Shown: positions 22,056 to 31,274 of the stretch, one piece after another
How the letters are laid out: each line of letters begins with the position of its first letter
How positions within the stretch are numbered: position 1 is the first letter of the stretch
Assembly: GCA_001247695.2 (NCBI GenBank)
Contig: LGRX02035127.1
Location: 1 to 64,000 of the forward strand
Reading direction: 5' to 3'
Source: Cymbomonas tetramitiformis
Lineage: Eukaryota; Chlorophyta; Pyramimonadophyceae; Pyramimonadales; Pyramimonadaceae
Length of the DNA stretch: 64,000 bases
Notes under the pieces: model-generated
What the model was told of the DNA's origin: nothing
What the model saw: the letters and a program-made list of their open reading frames with translations, nothing else
Database searches by the model: none
Program-made: the position numbers and the translations under genes

Positions 22056-22986
22056 CTAATGCCCTGCACCTGCCGTAACTGCTACCCGCTCCTCAGTGGA
22101 CGGCTCCACATACCGCATAGCTGCTGCCGGCGTCACCCAGTGCCCATGCCGCATGAACTCCTCGAAGGACAACTTACGGGCCACGACCGTGGCACCGCCA
22201 GACCGCATGCTCTGGGTACCGAAAGCCGCCTGGACCTCCTGCTCTGTCCTGCCTGCACCCTCGGCTACCATCCTGATGATCTCCCGCCTGCAAGCATGGT
22301 ACTCGATGTGCCGGCCGCTGAGAGGCACCTGAGGGTCACGCACTGCTTTCCTGCCGTCCCAACTCTGAAACAGGTTCACCGCTCCTGAGAGGCCTCCCGC
22401 GGCAATGAGCCGCTCCGAAAGCTCACACGGGCAGAACCACTTCCCCCCGCGGGCACAGTACACCACGTCCCCTTTCCTGTACACGTCATTCTTCCTGCTG
22501 CACAGCAGGAAGACCATATGAGTGGAGTAGATCCGCAAGGCCCCCGCCCAAACCATCTTCATGTCAGAGTACCGCAGGCACCCGACCCACATCACCGCCG
22601 CCATGCAAGCCACTGTGAGTCTGAAGAGAGAGAACCGCCCCTTACTGTCACCTGAAGCATACATCCGAACCCCCGCAGCCAGCAACTCCACTGGCATCGC
22701 CGCCTTCCTATTCCTCACTCCCAAGCCGAACTTCCTCTTAGCCTGCTCTCTGACCGCTTTACACAGGTCTGCCTTAGTTGGGTTCAGGTCCCGCGGGACC
22801 AAGGCCACATCGTGGACCGCAAAGATGGCACCTGAGGCCGTCTTCACCACTGAGAAAGAATCTGCCCTGTCCGTGAGGAACCGCAGATACAAAGCCACTG
22901 TCAAAGCCGAAGCCGGGCAAGACTCCCTCGGAGGCTGTCTGTCCGCACACCACCTCGCAAATCTCCCGAAAGCCCAACAGACTATT
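22056..22986 (-). CDS. Tyrosine recombinase (DIRS/Crypton-type), partial
   Basis: An open exon bounded upstream by an acceptor (TTATTCCCAATAG) at 22987 and ending at TAG 22056. An N-terminal core-binding-like part (YLRFLTDRADSFSVV, DLNPTKADLCKAVREQ) precedes the catalytic domain. Box I is VGCLRYSDMKMVW (first Arg). Box II is TQSMRSGGATVVARK (second Arg) followed by FMRHGHW and MRYVEPS, which carries the Tyr nucleophile. Family knowledge: these enzymes cut and rejoin DNA through a 3'-phosphotyrosine, and in eukaryotes they mobilise DIRS retrotransposons and Cryptons. No reverse transcriptase or RNase H is nearby, so a Crypton or a DIRS fragment is likely. Higher GC than its surroundings suggests separate ancestry. 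Confidence 0.8.
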
Positions 22987-23624
22987 GGGAATAAATGAAT
23001 CTCGATCGTCGTCTAAAAACCTTCATTTTGACACAATTTTCGTCGTCTAAAAGTTATTGCCACGTCATCTGAAATGTGCCACGTAAGCGACACGTAAGCG
23101 ACACGTAAGCGACACGTAAGTCGTTCCGCAATTTTTATTACAAAATATTACTCGAATTATTTTATTTGTGCATGATGCTTTCGTACTCGGCGAGTCCCGG
23201 TAGATTTTTTTGTTGCATTTTTGTTCATATGCGTGCATATCATGTACAAGTATGCAAATATGGGTACATCCATGTGCAATTTAGGCCAGCATGCACGGTA
23301 CACGTTTATGCATGTGCGTATATAGGTGCTTCAATTCCCGTAAAATAAGTTGCAACTGAGATGGGTACTAGCATATGATACACAAAATAATCTATATCAT
23401 CATACAAATTTATTCAAAATACACCAAATATTTGTCTATGATGTCTTCTAGGCAAGAGATTTCGATCATTTCACAGTGCTAAGGCTACTATATTGCTGAT
23501 ACATTGGAATCTATATCTTCAATCCACAATTATTTGCGGCACTTGTAGGTTTTAATTCCCTCGATAGCGAGGTAACGTTGACGGCAATGTTGACGCTCTA
23601 TCGGAGAACATAAATGGCAGAGCT
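22987..23624. other. No gene seen; short CACGTAAGCGA tandem repeat
   Basis: Four copies of a 12-bp unit (CGACACGTAAGC) at 23086-23125, plus AT-rich unique sequence. A TGCATGTGTAC-like stretch near 23225-23320 resembles the GTAC repeats to the right. Confidence 0.45.
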
Positions 23625-24066
23625 TTATTGGTCAAGGCAATTGCATCGCACGCAATATAGGTCGATTTCCTCTTCTCGTTGATGCCGCGGAATAATAAGC
23701 GCCCAAGTGACGTCGATTGGAATGACCAGTGTCCGTGGGGTAACCCATTCGTTCCCTATTGGGCTCTGGTCGGGATAAAGTTCCGGTTCTTGAAGGTCAA
23801 AAAACATGCATTTCCGAATTCTCCAGGTGTAGCGCCACCAAACGATCGGTAAGCCCTGTCGGACATGTCTGTCCTCGTAGGGGATGTTTAAGAACTTACA
23901 TATCATCCAGCTGTCTACTTTGCATTGAGGACATTGCTGGTGGACCATTCCATGTGTATTGATAGCGTCTGCACTGGCTTCATCACGATCTTCATCGGGT
24001 GTCCCATAAACTCCGAATCGTAGAATTGGAGGCATAACGTGGCCACGATATTGCAGGCTTTTATAC
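23625..24066 (-). CDS. Terminal exon of an unknown gene
   Basis: A minus-strand open segment from a good acceptor (GGTTATCTACAG) at 24067 to TAA 23625. It encodes RGHVMPPILRFGVYGTPDED, then HQQCPQCKVDSWM, LPIVWWRYTWRIRKCMFFD and a C-terminal LYCVRCNCLDQ. Two CxxC pairs could bind zinc. Its upstream intron, on the right, consists of GTAC-type repeats and is where the large Ty3 element inserted. Family not recognised. Confidence 0.5.
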
Positions 24067-24079
24067 CTGTAGATAACCC

Positions 24080-24726
24080 TACAAATTTTGGAAACCCCAG
24101 TGCATATGTACCCGACATGTACCGGGGACGTGTACCCAGCGTGTACCCAGCGTGTACCCAACGTGTACGAAAACAGTAAAAAACGGGGTCTGGTACATGT
24201 TGGGTACACGTGTACTCTACCTTGTACCTACGTGTACTTGCTCGCGGCGCGGCATGCGTACCCGGCATGTACCCGCGACGGGGTACATGCTGGGTGCATG
24301 CGTCCGTGTATGTACCTTTTGCGGCCTGCGCATGTACCCGGCGTGTACGCATGTACGGGTACATGTGTACCGCATATGTACTCAGGTTACCGTTGTATGT
24401 TACCGTTGGATTTTACCGTTGGGACACCCGGGGTACATGGTGGGTACATATGTACTTAGGCCAGGTACATATGTACTTATTGATATAAACATGCCTGGTG
24501 CGCACGTACCCAACATGTACCCACGCATCAGGTACATGCCGGGTATGCGTGTACGCAGGTCAGGTACATATGTACGTAAGCCAGGTGCATATGTACTTAT
24601 TGATATTAACATGACTGGTGCATATGCACCCCGCATGTACATTTGAGTGAGGTACATGCCGGGTACGCATGTACGCAAACCAGGTACATATGTACTTATT
24701 GATACTACTAACATGACTGGTGCATA
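24080..24726. repeat. GTAC-rich palindromic repeat tract, left flank of the Ty3 insertion
   Basis: Dense copies of GGGTACATGTGTACC, GTACCCGGCATGTACCCG and reverse complements, spaced 15-35 bp. A 90-bp tandem unit (CAGGTACATATGTACTTATT, then GATATAAACATG) repeats about three times at 24450-24720. ORFs here merely translate the repeat (Cys/Tyr/Thr/Val-rich on both strands). The tract resumes at 38634, showing that the Ty3 element interrupts it. Confidence 0.85.
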
Positions 24727-24731
24727 CGTAC
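24727..24731. repeat. Left TSD of the Ty3 element (CGTAC)
   Basis: CGTAC precedes the 5' LTR and recurs at 38629-38633 after the 3' LTR. Confidence 0.92.
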
Positions 24732-25423
24732 TGTGCCCGGAGGCACAGCGTGAGCCGATATGCCTATGCGTCTATATGTGTGTCATCGGGGGTAATCTGG
24801 GATTGGCACGATGACAGTGAAATTGGGCTTGAAATCACAATGAGAATGAATACCAGATGTCCGGGGTATGACACTATGACACTATGACACTATGACAGTA
24901 TGACAGTATGACACTATAGTAGTATGACAGTACTGTGGGGGGTGTCATCGTGGCACTCAGTCAGACCCTCGAAGAATGGTCAGATTCGCATCGGGGTTGA
25001 AAAGACAATGAAATCGAATATCAGATATTAAGGTTATGACAGTATGACAGTATGACGCTATGACAGTATGACAGTATGACAGTACAGTAGTATGACAGTA
25101 CTGTGGGGCAGTCATCGTGTCAGTCTGTCGATATAGCATCTGAATCGAGAATGACGAATCGGAATTAGAAATGAGATCGGATCGGGAATTGAACGTTGAG
25201 CCGAAGTGTGACATCGGCTCTCGAGTGGTTGACCCTGCAACCTGAGTGACGAGTGAATAAGTGGAGCACTTGAGAAGTGTTTAGCCTTCAGAACTCGGAA
25301 CCGAATTATCGTTTGTACCTCAATCTGGCCCTGATCCAGTATATTATAAAATCCGAATTGTGTACCTTTGCACGTTCAATCAAAAACATATTTCCGAGCA
25401 TCTGTCGTAGTGCCCCTGGCACA
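24732..25423 (+). repeat. 5' LTR
   Basis: Begins TGTGCCCGGAGGCACA and ends TGCCCCTGGCACA, so the ends are inverted (TGTGCC...GGCACA). It contains two blocks of 8-bp TATGACAG-type tandem repeats (about 24885-24935 and 25035-25110) that may act as U3 enhancers. It differs from the 3' LTR by one repeat unit, a 2-bp indel near 25131 and about three substitutions. Confidence 0.95.
25340..25351 (+). promoter_or_regulatory. TATA-like box in 5' LTR
   Basis: TATATTATAAAA lies about 70 bp before the LTR end, the only good TATA candidate in the LTR. The same motif in the 3' LTR is at 38545-38556. Confidence 0.5.
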
Positions 25424-25425
25424 TT

Positions 25426-25432
25426 TGGTATC
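25426..25432 (+). other. Putative primer-binding site
   Basis: TGGTATC starts 2 nt after the 5' LTR. It is complementary to a tRNA 3' end of GATACCA, as used by many plant LTR elements that prime with initiator tRNA-Met. Complementarity stops after about 7 nt, so the tRNA identity is tentative. Confidence 0.55.
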
Positions 25433-26207
25433 TTGCGTTACTTTGAACGCCTCCGTTGCGTTCAACCACGGACCTGTTAAAACTTACGGAATACTGCAGG
25501 GGAGAGGCTGTACTTTTGGCTACCTTTGCGCAATTTCTACGTCAGAAAAACCATTTTTTTTTTGTAGAAGGACTCCTGTAAATACCTCCAAAAGTCACTA
25601 AAAAGCAGTATCCGGCTCCCTTAACACTGGGGGCTCAAAACGGCTTTTCGACCCAAGCATGCCTGACAAGATCTTAAAACCAAACTTCGTCTGAGGCCAG
25701 TTCCGACCGATTTCGAGCAGTAAGGTTGGATACTAGGGTCTATCATGGCCTCGTTCCAGGCATGCAACTAGTTACAGACCCCTAAAAGCAGCAAAAACAG
25801 CCAAAAACAGCCAAAAACAGCAGTTTTAGCCAGTTTTCAGCCTACCCCAAAACCTTCCACAGTAGCCCCCACCACCAAAAACTCCTTCCTTAGACCCCAT
25901 AGGACAGCCTAGAAACCCCTGATACCGCCCTCACGGCCATCAGCAGCGGGGAAAGCTCCTCCAAACAGCGCTTTCAGCAGCTTCTGGACGTTTCTGGCAG
26001 CTCTTCAGCACCTTCTGGTATCCTCCAGCAGTACCCTGACTGGAGCATTTTGGGACCTACGGAGCATAAATATCGTCTGGGACCTTACTGGACCCCTGTA
26101 TTGGACCTGACACCCTTCCTTTCGCTGCTGCTTGACTCTTGCCCGCGCACCTAGGCACTCAAAAATCGTGTCGCGGAGCCCTGGCCAAATTTTGAGTTCG
26201 CTGGTGT
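25433..26207 (+). other. Ty3 5' leader
   Basis: A 775-bp untranslated leader containing CCAAAAACAG tandem repeats near 25790-25830 and CTTTCAGCAGCTTCTGG-like repeats near 25960-26030. No ORF is supported. Packaging or translation-control signals would be expected here, but none can be identified by eye. Confidence 0.5.
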
Positions 26208-26375
26208 ATGGCAGTACCCCCAGATCCAGACAAATACAGAAGAGCGTGGTGGAAGCAAGGACCTATTAAGTGGGTATTCCCTCCAGACCCTACCTACCCA
26301 CCAGCAGGCGCTTTCTGGCAGAGCGGCCCTCCTTCCCCTTCTTCCTCTGACGACGAAGAGGAGAACAGCGACTGA
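26208..26375 (+). CDS. Short leader ORF A (55 aa) of the Ty3 element
   Basis: ATG 26208 to TGA 26373-26375. It encodes a Trp/Pro-rich start (YRRAWWKQGPIKWVFPPDP), then PPAGAFWQSGPPSPSSS and an acidic end (DDEEENSD). It lies upstream of Gag. It is followed, in the +1 frame, by ORF B with the same plan of aromatic/Pro segment, PPGAF motif and acidic tail. Function unknown; it could regulate Gag translation as an upstream ORF or be an accessory peptide. Confidence 0.45.
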   Translation: MAVPPDPDKYRRAWWKQGPIKWVFPPDPTYPPAGAFWQSGPPSPSSSDDEEENSD

Positions 26376-26616
26376 ACGCCTGGACAGAGTCACACTGGCG
26401 ATCCCACCAGCGGCTCACGACTACGTGTGGCACCACCAGGGGAACTACCACTTCCACTACCCGCACACTCAAGACCTAGCAGTCTTTCCCGCGCCCCCTG
26501 GTGCATTCCTAATACACGTGATCGAAGGCGTTCCCCCATCTCCACCCGGAAGCCCCGCTCCTTCTCCTCCTCCTTCGCCCCCAGAGAGTGACATCGACGA
26601 GGACGAGTCTGACTAA
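26376..26616 (+). CDS. Short leader ORF B, paralogue-like partner of ORF A
   Basis: A frame open into ORF A and closing at TAA 26614-26616. It encodes HDYVWHHQGNYHFHYPH, VFPAPPGAFLIHVIEGVPP, a Pro/Ser stretch and DIDEDESD. It has no in-frame ATG, so expression would need a non-AUG start (GTG 26425) or a +1 shift from ORF A. The PPGAF-to-acidic-tail layout parallels ORF A, suggesting an internal duplication. Confidence 0.4.
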
Positions 26617-26701
26617 ATAAAAAGGCGAGCACTCACTACTTTTGCTCACCTGTGGCTATTGCCACACCCAGTCTGTGAACTCAACCAGCTCAGCAGTCAG
26701 A

Positions 26702-27158
26702 ATGTCACAGCAGACATCAGAATCCTTTCCCAGCATGGGTGTCAGCGCAGAGCCGTTACACCACCCACTGTTCTCCCCCATCACCTTCCCATCTCCCACC
26801 GCATACGCTTCCGCTCACCCCCTTCCACATCCAGGCACCACCATGCCCTACACTGCGGTGCCCCGCCCATATACCATGCCGGATGGCACCCCCGCACAGG
26901 CTGTATGGAACGGCGTCAATTGGGTACTGCCCCAATCAGCGCCCCTCGCTGGGGGAGTGTCACCAGTGCCGTTCACACTGGGAACCCACCACCCCATGGG
27001 CTCATATCCCACACCATTCCAACAACAGCTGCAGCAACAGCAGCAGTGGCTCGCGTACCAGCAGCAACAACAGCAGTGGCTTCAGCAGCAGCCACTGGAA
27101 CCGATGCAGCAGCAGTTAGTTACAGCAGCAGCAGTTCCAGCAACAGCAGTTACAGCAG

Positions 27159-27189
<31 letters not shown>

Positions 27190-30140
27190 CGCAGCCGCAA
27201 CAACAGCCACAACATCGACCACAGCAGCCCCATCAGCTGGTACCAGCTACCTCCGCGCTTCATGACTCTGGTGCGGATCTCTCATCGCTGCAGCACTTCA
27301 TCAGTATCGGCGCCGCAGCCCTGCCAGACCCTCTGCAGGTACCCCTTGACAGCGGAGCTCAGCAGAGCGTCTCGGGCGGGACCCAGCTCTTGGTGCGTCA
27401 CCTCCCCGCGGTGGCAGCAACCTCAGAGACCCGCCGGCGCCGGCGTTCCCGAAGAGTATCCTCGGGCCCTGCGACACATGGTAGGCACCTCCCAGGTCTA
27501 AGCCATGCACCTGATCACTCCGACCCCGACTCCGGCACGGACGTCAGCCGCACCAGCACGGGGTCCAGAGGCAGCCGAAGCACGCAGGCACGGGCTGAGC
27601 GCAGGCGGAGGGCCGCCCACAGGTCCGGTTCTGACTCGGACGCGAGCAGCCGGAGCGAGCACATTCGCAGGGAAGTCCTGGCGGCAGTACAGGCCCTGGA
27701 CATCTCCGCGGTGCTCTCGAGAGGACTCGCCCTGCCTGGCGCGACGACATCTGCAGGAGCCTCTCCACCAGGCGACCCTCAGAGCAGCGTACAGGGGGCC
27801 CTGACGGCGGACCATCCACTCGAGGCGGACGCCGCTGACAGCGTAACCCCCCCAGTGTCTCAGATTGTCGTTGAAACCGCTCCCGCCGAACCTCCCACTC
27901 AGGGTCGGCCAAATCCCCTCAACATGATGGTGGCTCGCCGGCGGCAGTCGATGGAGACGGTAGTGCACGGCGGTGGCAACCCTGACTCGGAGCTCAGAGA
28001 CCCCAGTTCAAGCGACTCGCCTCCAGGCCCCCCCAGTGATCCACCTCAAGATCCCCCTGACGACCCCGCGCAAGGACCAGAGCCCTCCTACCCTCAGTAC
28101 CCAGAGGTTCGGGCTCTCTTCGTCACCCATGACGGTGGGTCATTGTGGGTACACCAGTCAGCGGGGGTGCGAGGCGCGGCAACCGTCTCCCTGCCATGGG
28201 ATGAACGCCGCCGGGCTGGGGTGCAGGGCGACGCCATCCTGTTCAGGATCATGCACCTGCTGGGAGCGCCGCTGACTGCATATGCGCGCATGGGAGGCCG
28301 CCTACACCATGCACCCCTACCACTGACCAACCCTCGTGTGGAGACCTGGGTCCTCATGGTCGACCGCGAGGTCATGGATATGGCAATGGGGGACCCAGCC
28401 GCAGCCAATGTGCGGTCTACGAGCATGGGGCAGCCAGTGTGGGAGTGGATCCCTGCCACTGCGCGGGAGTCGGAGATGCAGAACTTCGACCAGGACGGGC
28501 TCGCCGCGTGGTCGGAAGTCAGCAACTCCGATTGGTATCGAAGCATGAGCGTGGTGGCCGCACAACCATCCACTCCCATGCCCTTCCATACACCTCTTCC
28601 ACTCCCCGCTCCACCATCAGCCCCTGCATTACCGCCCACTTCGACTGCAGTCCCCACAAATCCCGCGCCTGCGCTCCCGCCCGCGCATGCCCCGGGACCA
28701 CCACCTCCAGCCCGTTTCCCCCACTCCGCCGCCGCAAACCCCGTTCACTCTGCCGCTGCCGCAAACCCCGTTCACTCTGCCGCTGCTGCGAACCCCGTAC
28801 TCTCTCCCAGCGCCACCCCCTTTGTACCAGGCATCGTCCGGCTGCCGCAGGGCACTAATCTGCGAGCATCCCCGGACGAGGTCCGCCTGGAGCACAAGAC
28901 CAAGGAGATGGTGCTGAAGCTGATCAAGAGTGTGACCAGATTCCCTCGCTCCGCGTCCGACACTAAATCGGCCGACAAGGATGGCCTCCTGACGCAGTTG
29001 GAGCACTACTCCAACATGGTGCGGAAGATATTCCAAGAGGCCATCGTGATCGAGGCGCTGACCACTCCCAGCTGTACGCCATCTGTATCGACGTACCAGG
29101 CGAGCGTGTCGAGCCTCCTTTAGAGCTTTAAGGAGCACACTCTTCAGGACCAGCAGAAGAAATTCTTGGAGCGTGCGGCGGGGACCTTCGGGTCTGACCA
29201 GGCTTGGCACCGGCGCTACGTGGAGCTGGACGTGTTCTTCAGCGATCTGGCGGTGTGCTCTCTAACACAGGCCTACCTGGAGAACGCACACGGAGAGGCC
29301 ATTGCATTGAGGCAGGCGACGAACGAGACCGCGGCGGAGTATTTTTCGCGGTTGGAGACCCGCATGGCCTCCGTCAACTTCCTGGCTGGCAGAGTCCCCA
29401 ATTGCGTGGAGATGTCCAACCTGTCCATGCTCTCCACGTACCGCCGAGGGTTGAGGTATGCACCCAAGGTGATGCGGCGCCTGAGAGCCATCCACCTGGA
29501 TGTCTCCAAGCCAGAGGAGTGGGAGAGGAAGGCCGTCAATGACGATATCCCAGGCACCCACAACGCCCTGTTGAAGATACGGGAGGTTGCTGAGGAGGTG
29601 GAGAATGACATTGACACGGAGGCGGCGCAGAGGCGCACTCAAGATCGTCCTCCCCGCACTGTCTCCTTCGCCAACCCCTCACCTCGCACCCCCTTCTTCA
29701 GGCGTCCCCCTTCCTCGAACCGTCCAGCACTCGCCATGCTGGAGAATGGGCCCACCACCACCGCTGCCGCGGCAGTTACCCCATTGCCACCACCACCTGG
29801 TCTCTCCCGCCCTGACGCTCCGAAGGTCCGCGGGTGTTTCGCCTGCGGCTCCGCGGAGCACATCGTCCGTAACTGCACGGATGAGACCAAGCTCAAGGAG
29901 TGGAGGGCCAATGCACCTGCTCGATTGGCAAATTCTCCTGGGTTCGTGGCCGCCGTCGTCTGGGCCATCGAGCAGCAGGAGGACATCTCCTCGGTGGATG
30001 GCGTCCCAGAGGAGTTCTCCGAGGAGGTCCTGGCACTTGCTACCTGTGAGGACGAGCAGAGCTACCAGACCCTGGCGGCCCTCGCTGGTATCGAGCTTGT
30101 GGAGGGTGACGGTCTTCCCCCGGTTGAGGACGATGAATGA
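26702..30140 (+). CDS. gag: Gag polyprotein (one +1 shift, one in-frame TAG)
   Basis: Starts at ATG 26702 and ends at TGA 30138-30140, about 1145 codons. Residues 1-140 are Pro-rich and run into a poly-Gln tract. An extra G at about 27119, between two TTA codons, shifts the frame by +1, after which Gln-rich sequence continues. An Arg/Ser-rich region (RRRRRSRR) and long Pro/Ala linkers follow. The capsid-like region spans TAG 29121-29123 and continues in frame (FKEHTLQDQQKKFLERAAG, VFFSDLAVCSLTQAYLENAH). A CCHC zinc knuckle (CFACGSAEHIVRNC) is at 29835-29876. Gag would form the particle and bind RNA. Given the near-identical LTRs, the shift and the TAG are either recent lesions or recoding sites. 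Confidence 0.85.
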
Positions 30141-31274
30141 CTGGCCGGCGACCAGTCCCCGACCCTGCCCTTCGGGGAAGTGAGGTCACACCCTGATGAT
30201 CAGACCCTCTCCGCCCTGGAGAAGCGGTCAGAGCCAGTGGAACCCCGACGCGCACGAGGACGCAGAGACCCTTGGGGCCATCGACCTCATCCCCAGAACG
30301 TGGCCTTCACCTCTGGAACCCGCTTGCGACGCACCTACCGCTCAGCTGGTGCCCCATCGCTGCCGAGGGATGACCTGACCAGCCACCCCCTTGCAGAGAG
30401 CGCCTCTTTCGACGAGCCATCACTACCTCTTGATGACGGCCCTGCTTACACACAGGCAAGAATCGAGGGTCGGAGGGGGCGGCGAGTTCCCCGGCACAGA
30501 CCCCCCATTATGGGCAGCAACCGTGGAGAGCCCCGCGATCTTCGCCCCCAACCACGTGTTGTCCTACCATTACCCAACTATCAGTCCAACCTTGCAGATC
30601 CGCGGAAGAGGCTGACTGCGTGGCACTGGAAGAGAGATCTGTATTCTCTCCCCCTCGAAGTCGCCATGCAAAAGGTTCGCAGAGCTCTGCGCAAATCCCC
30701 GGAGGCTGCCAAGGACCTGGTGGATAAGATGTGGGAGCGCACCCGTAGCCGCATACGCTCTGGGAGCCGATCGCCGAAGGAGCACGTGAACCGCGCCAAC
30801 CAGCTGGCGGAGAGGGTACGCATTGCCCGTGAACCTCAAGATCGCAGAGAGGGCCATCAGCGCATAGCACTGTGGCACCTCCTCTCACACGACGGTCACC
30901 AGCAGGCCCTCGAGTCCCCTAACGCCAGCCCCTCCGACCTCTACGCGGCTTGGAGAGAGCTGTCGCCCGCCGAGCAGCTGGAGGCGATCGCCACTTCGAG
31001 CCCAGACTCCTTCCCCGGTAGCAGGCTGTGGGAAAAGGAGGGCGCACGAAGAGCAGCAGCGAGATCCTCGACCTCTCTCTGCACCTTGGACACTGAGGTG
31101 GGCACGATACCCGGGACAGCGGGAGACGTGGGCTTACCTGGCGCCTGGTGCAGTCTACACGCAGTACACCATCCAGTACAAGATGAGGAAGCTGGGTCCC
31201 AGCCCCTTGGGAGCATCCCCTCCATCATCCTCACTGGTCGAGCCCACGACAAAGACGACATCCTTGCACCATGA
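30141..31274 (+). CDS. Accessory ORF2 between Gag and Pol, in the Gag frame
   Basis: After the Gag TGA the same frame stays open for 377 codons to TGA 31272-31274. There is no early ATG, so expression by TGA readthrough (context GAA TGA CTG) or a non-AUG start is implied. The first part is Arg/Pro-rich. The central part (LPLEVAMQKVRRALRKSPEA, DLVDKMWERTRSRIRSGS, HVNRANQLAERVRIA) is predicted helical. No domain is recognised. Its last 92 nt overlap the start of Pol in the +1 frame, the layout used by many retroelements for Gag-Pol frameshifting. Confidence 0.6.
   Translation: MAGDQSPTLPFGEVRSHPDDQTLSALEKRSEPVEPRRARGRRDPWGHRPHPQNVAFTSGTRLRRTYRSAGAPSLPRDDLTSHPLAESASFDEPSLPLDDGPAYTQARIEGRRGRRVPRHRPPIMGSNRGEPRDLRPQPRVVLPLPNYQSNLADPRKRLTAWHWKRDLYSLPLEVAMQKVRRALRKSPEAAKDLVDKMWERTRSRIRSGSRSPKEHVNRANQLAERVRIAREPQDRREGHQRIALWHLLSHDGHQQALESPNASPSDLYAAWRELSPAEQLEAIATSSPDSFPGSRLWEKEGARRAAARSSTSLCTLDTEVGTIPGTAGDVGLPGAWCSLHAVHHPVQDEEAGSQPLGSIPSIILTGRAHDKDDILAP

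Noticed and set aside
24088..24714. Overlapping Cys/Tyr/Thr-rich ORFs on both strands
   Set aside because: They are translations of the GTAC palindromic repeat; both strands give equivalent mock peptides.
27390..30255. Numerous antisense and alternate-frame ORFs over Gag and Pol
   Set aside because: GC-rich coding DNA produces long shadow ORFs; none shows a domain, while the chosen frames do.
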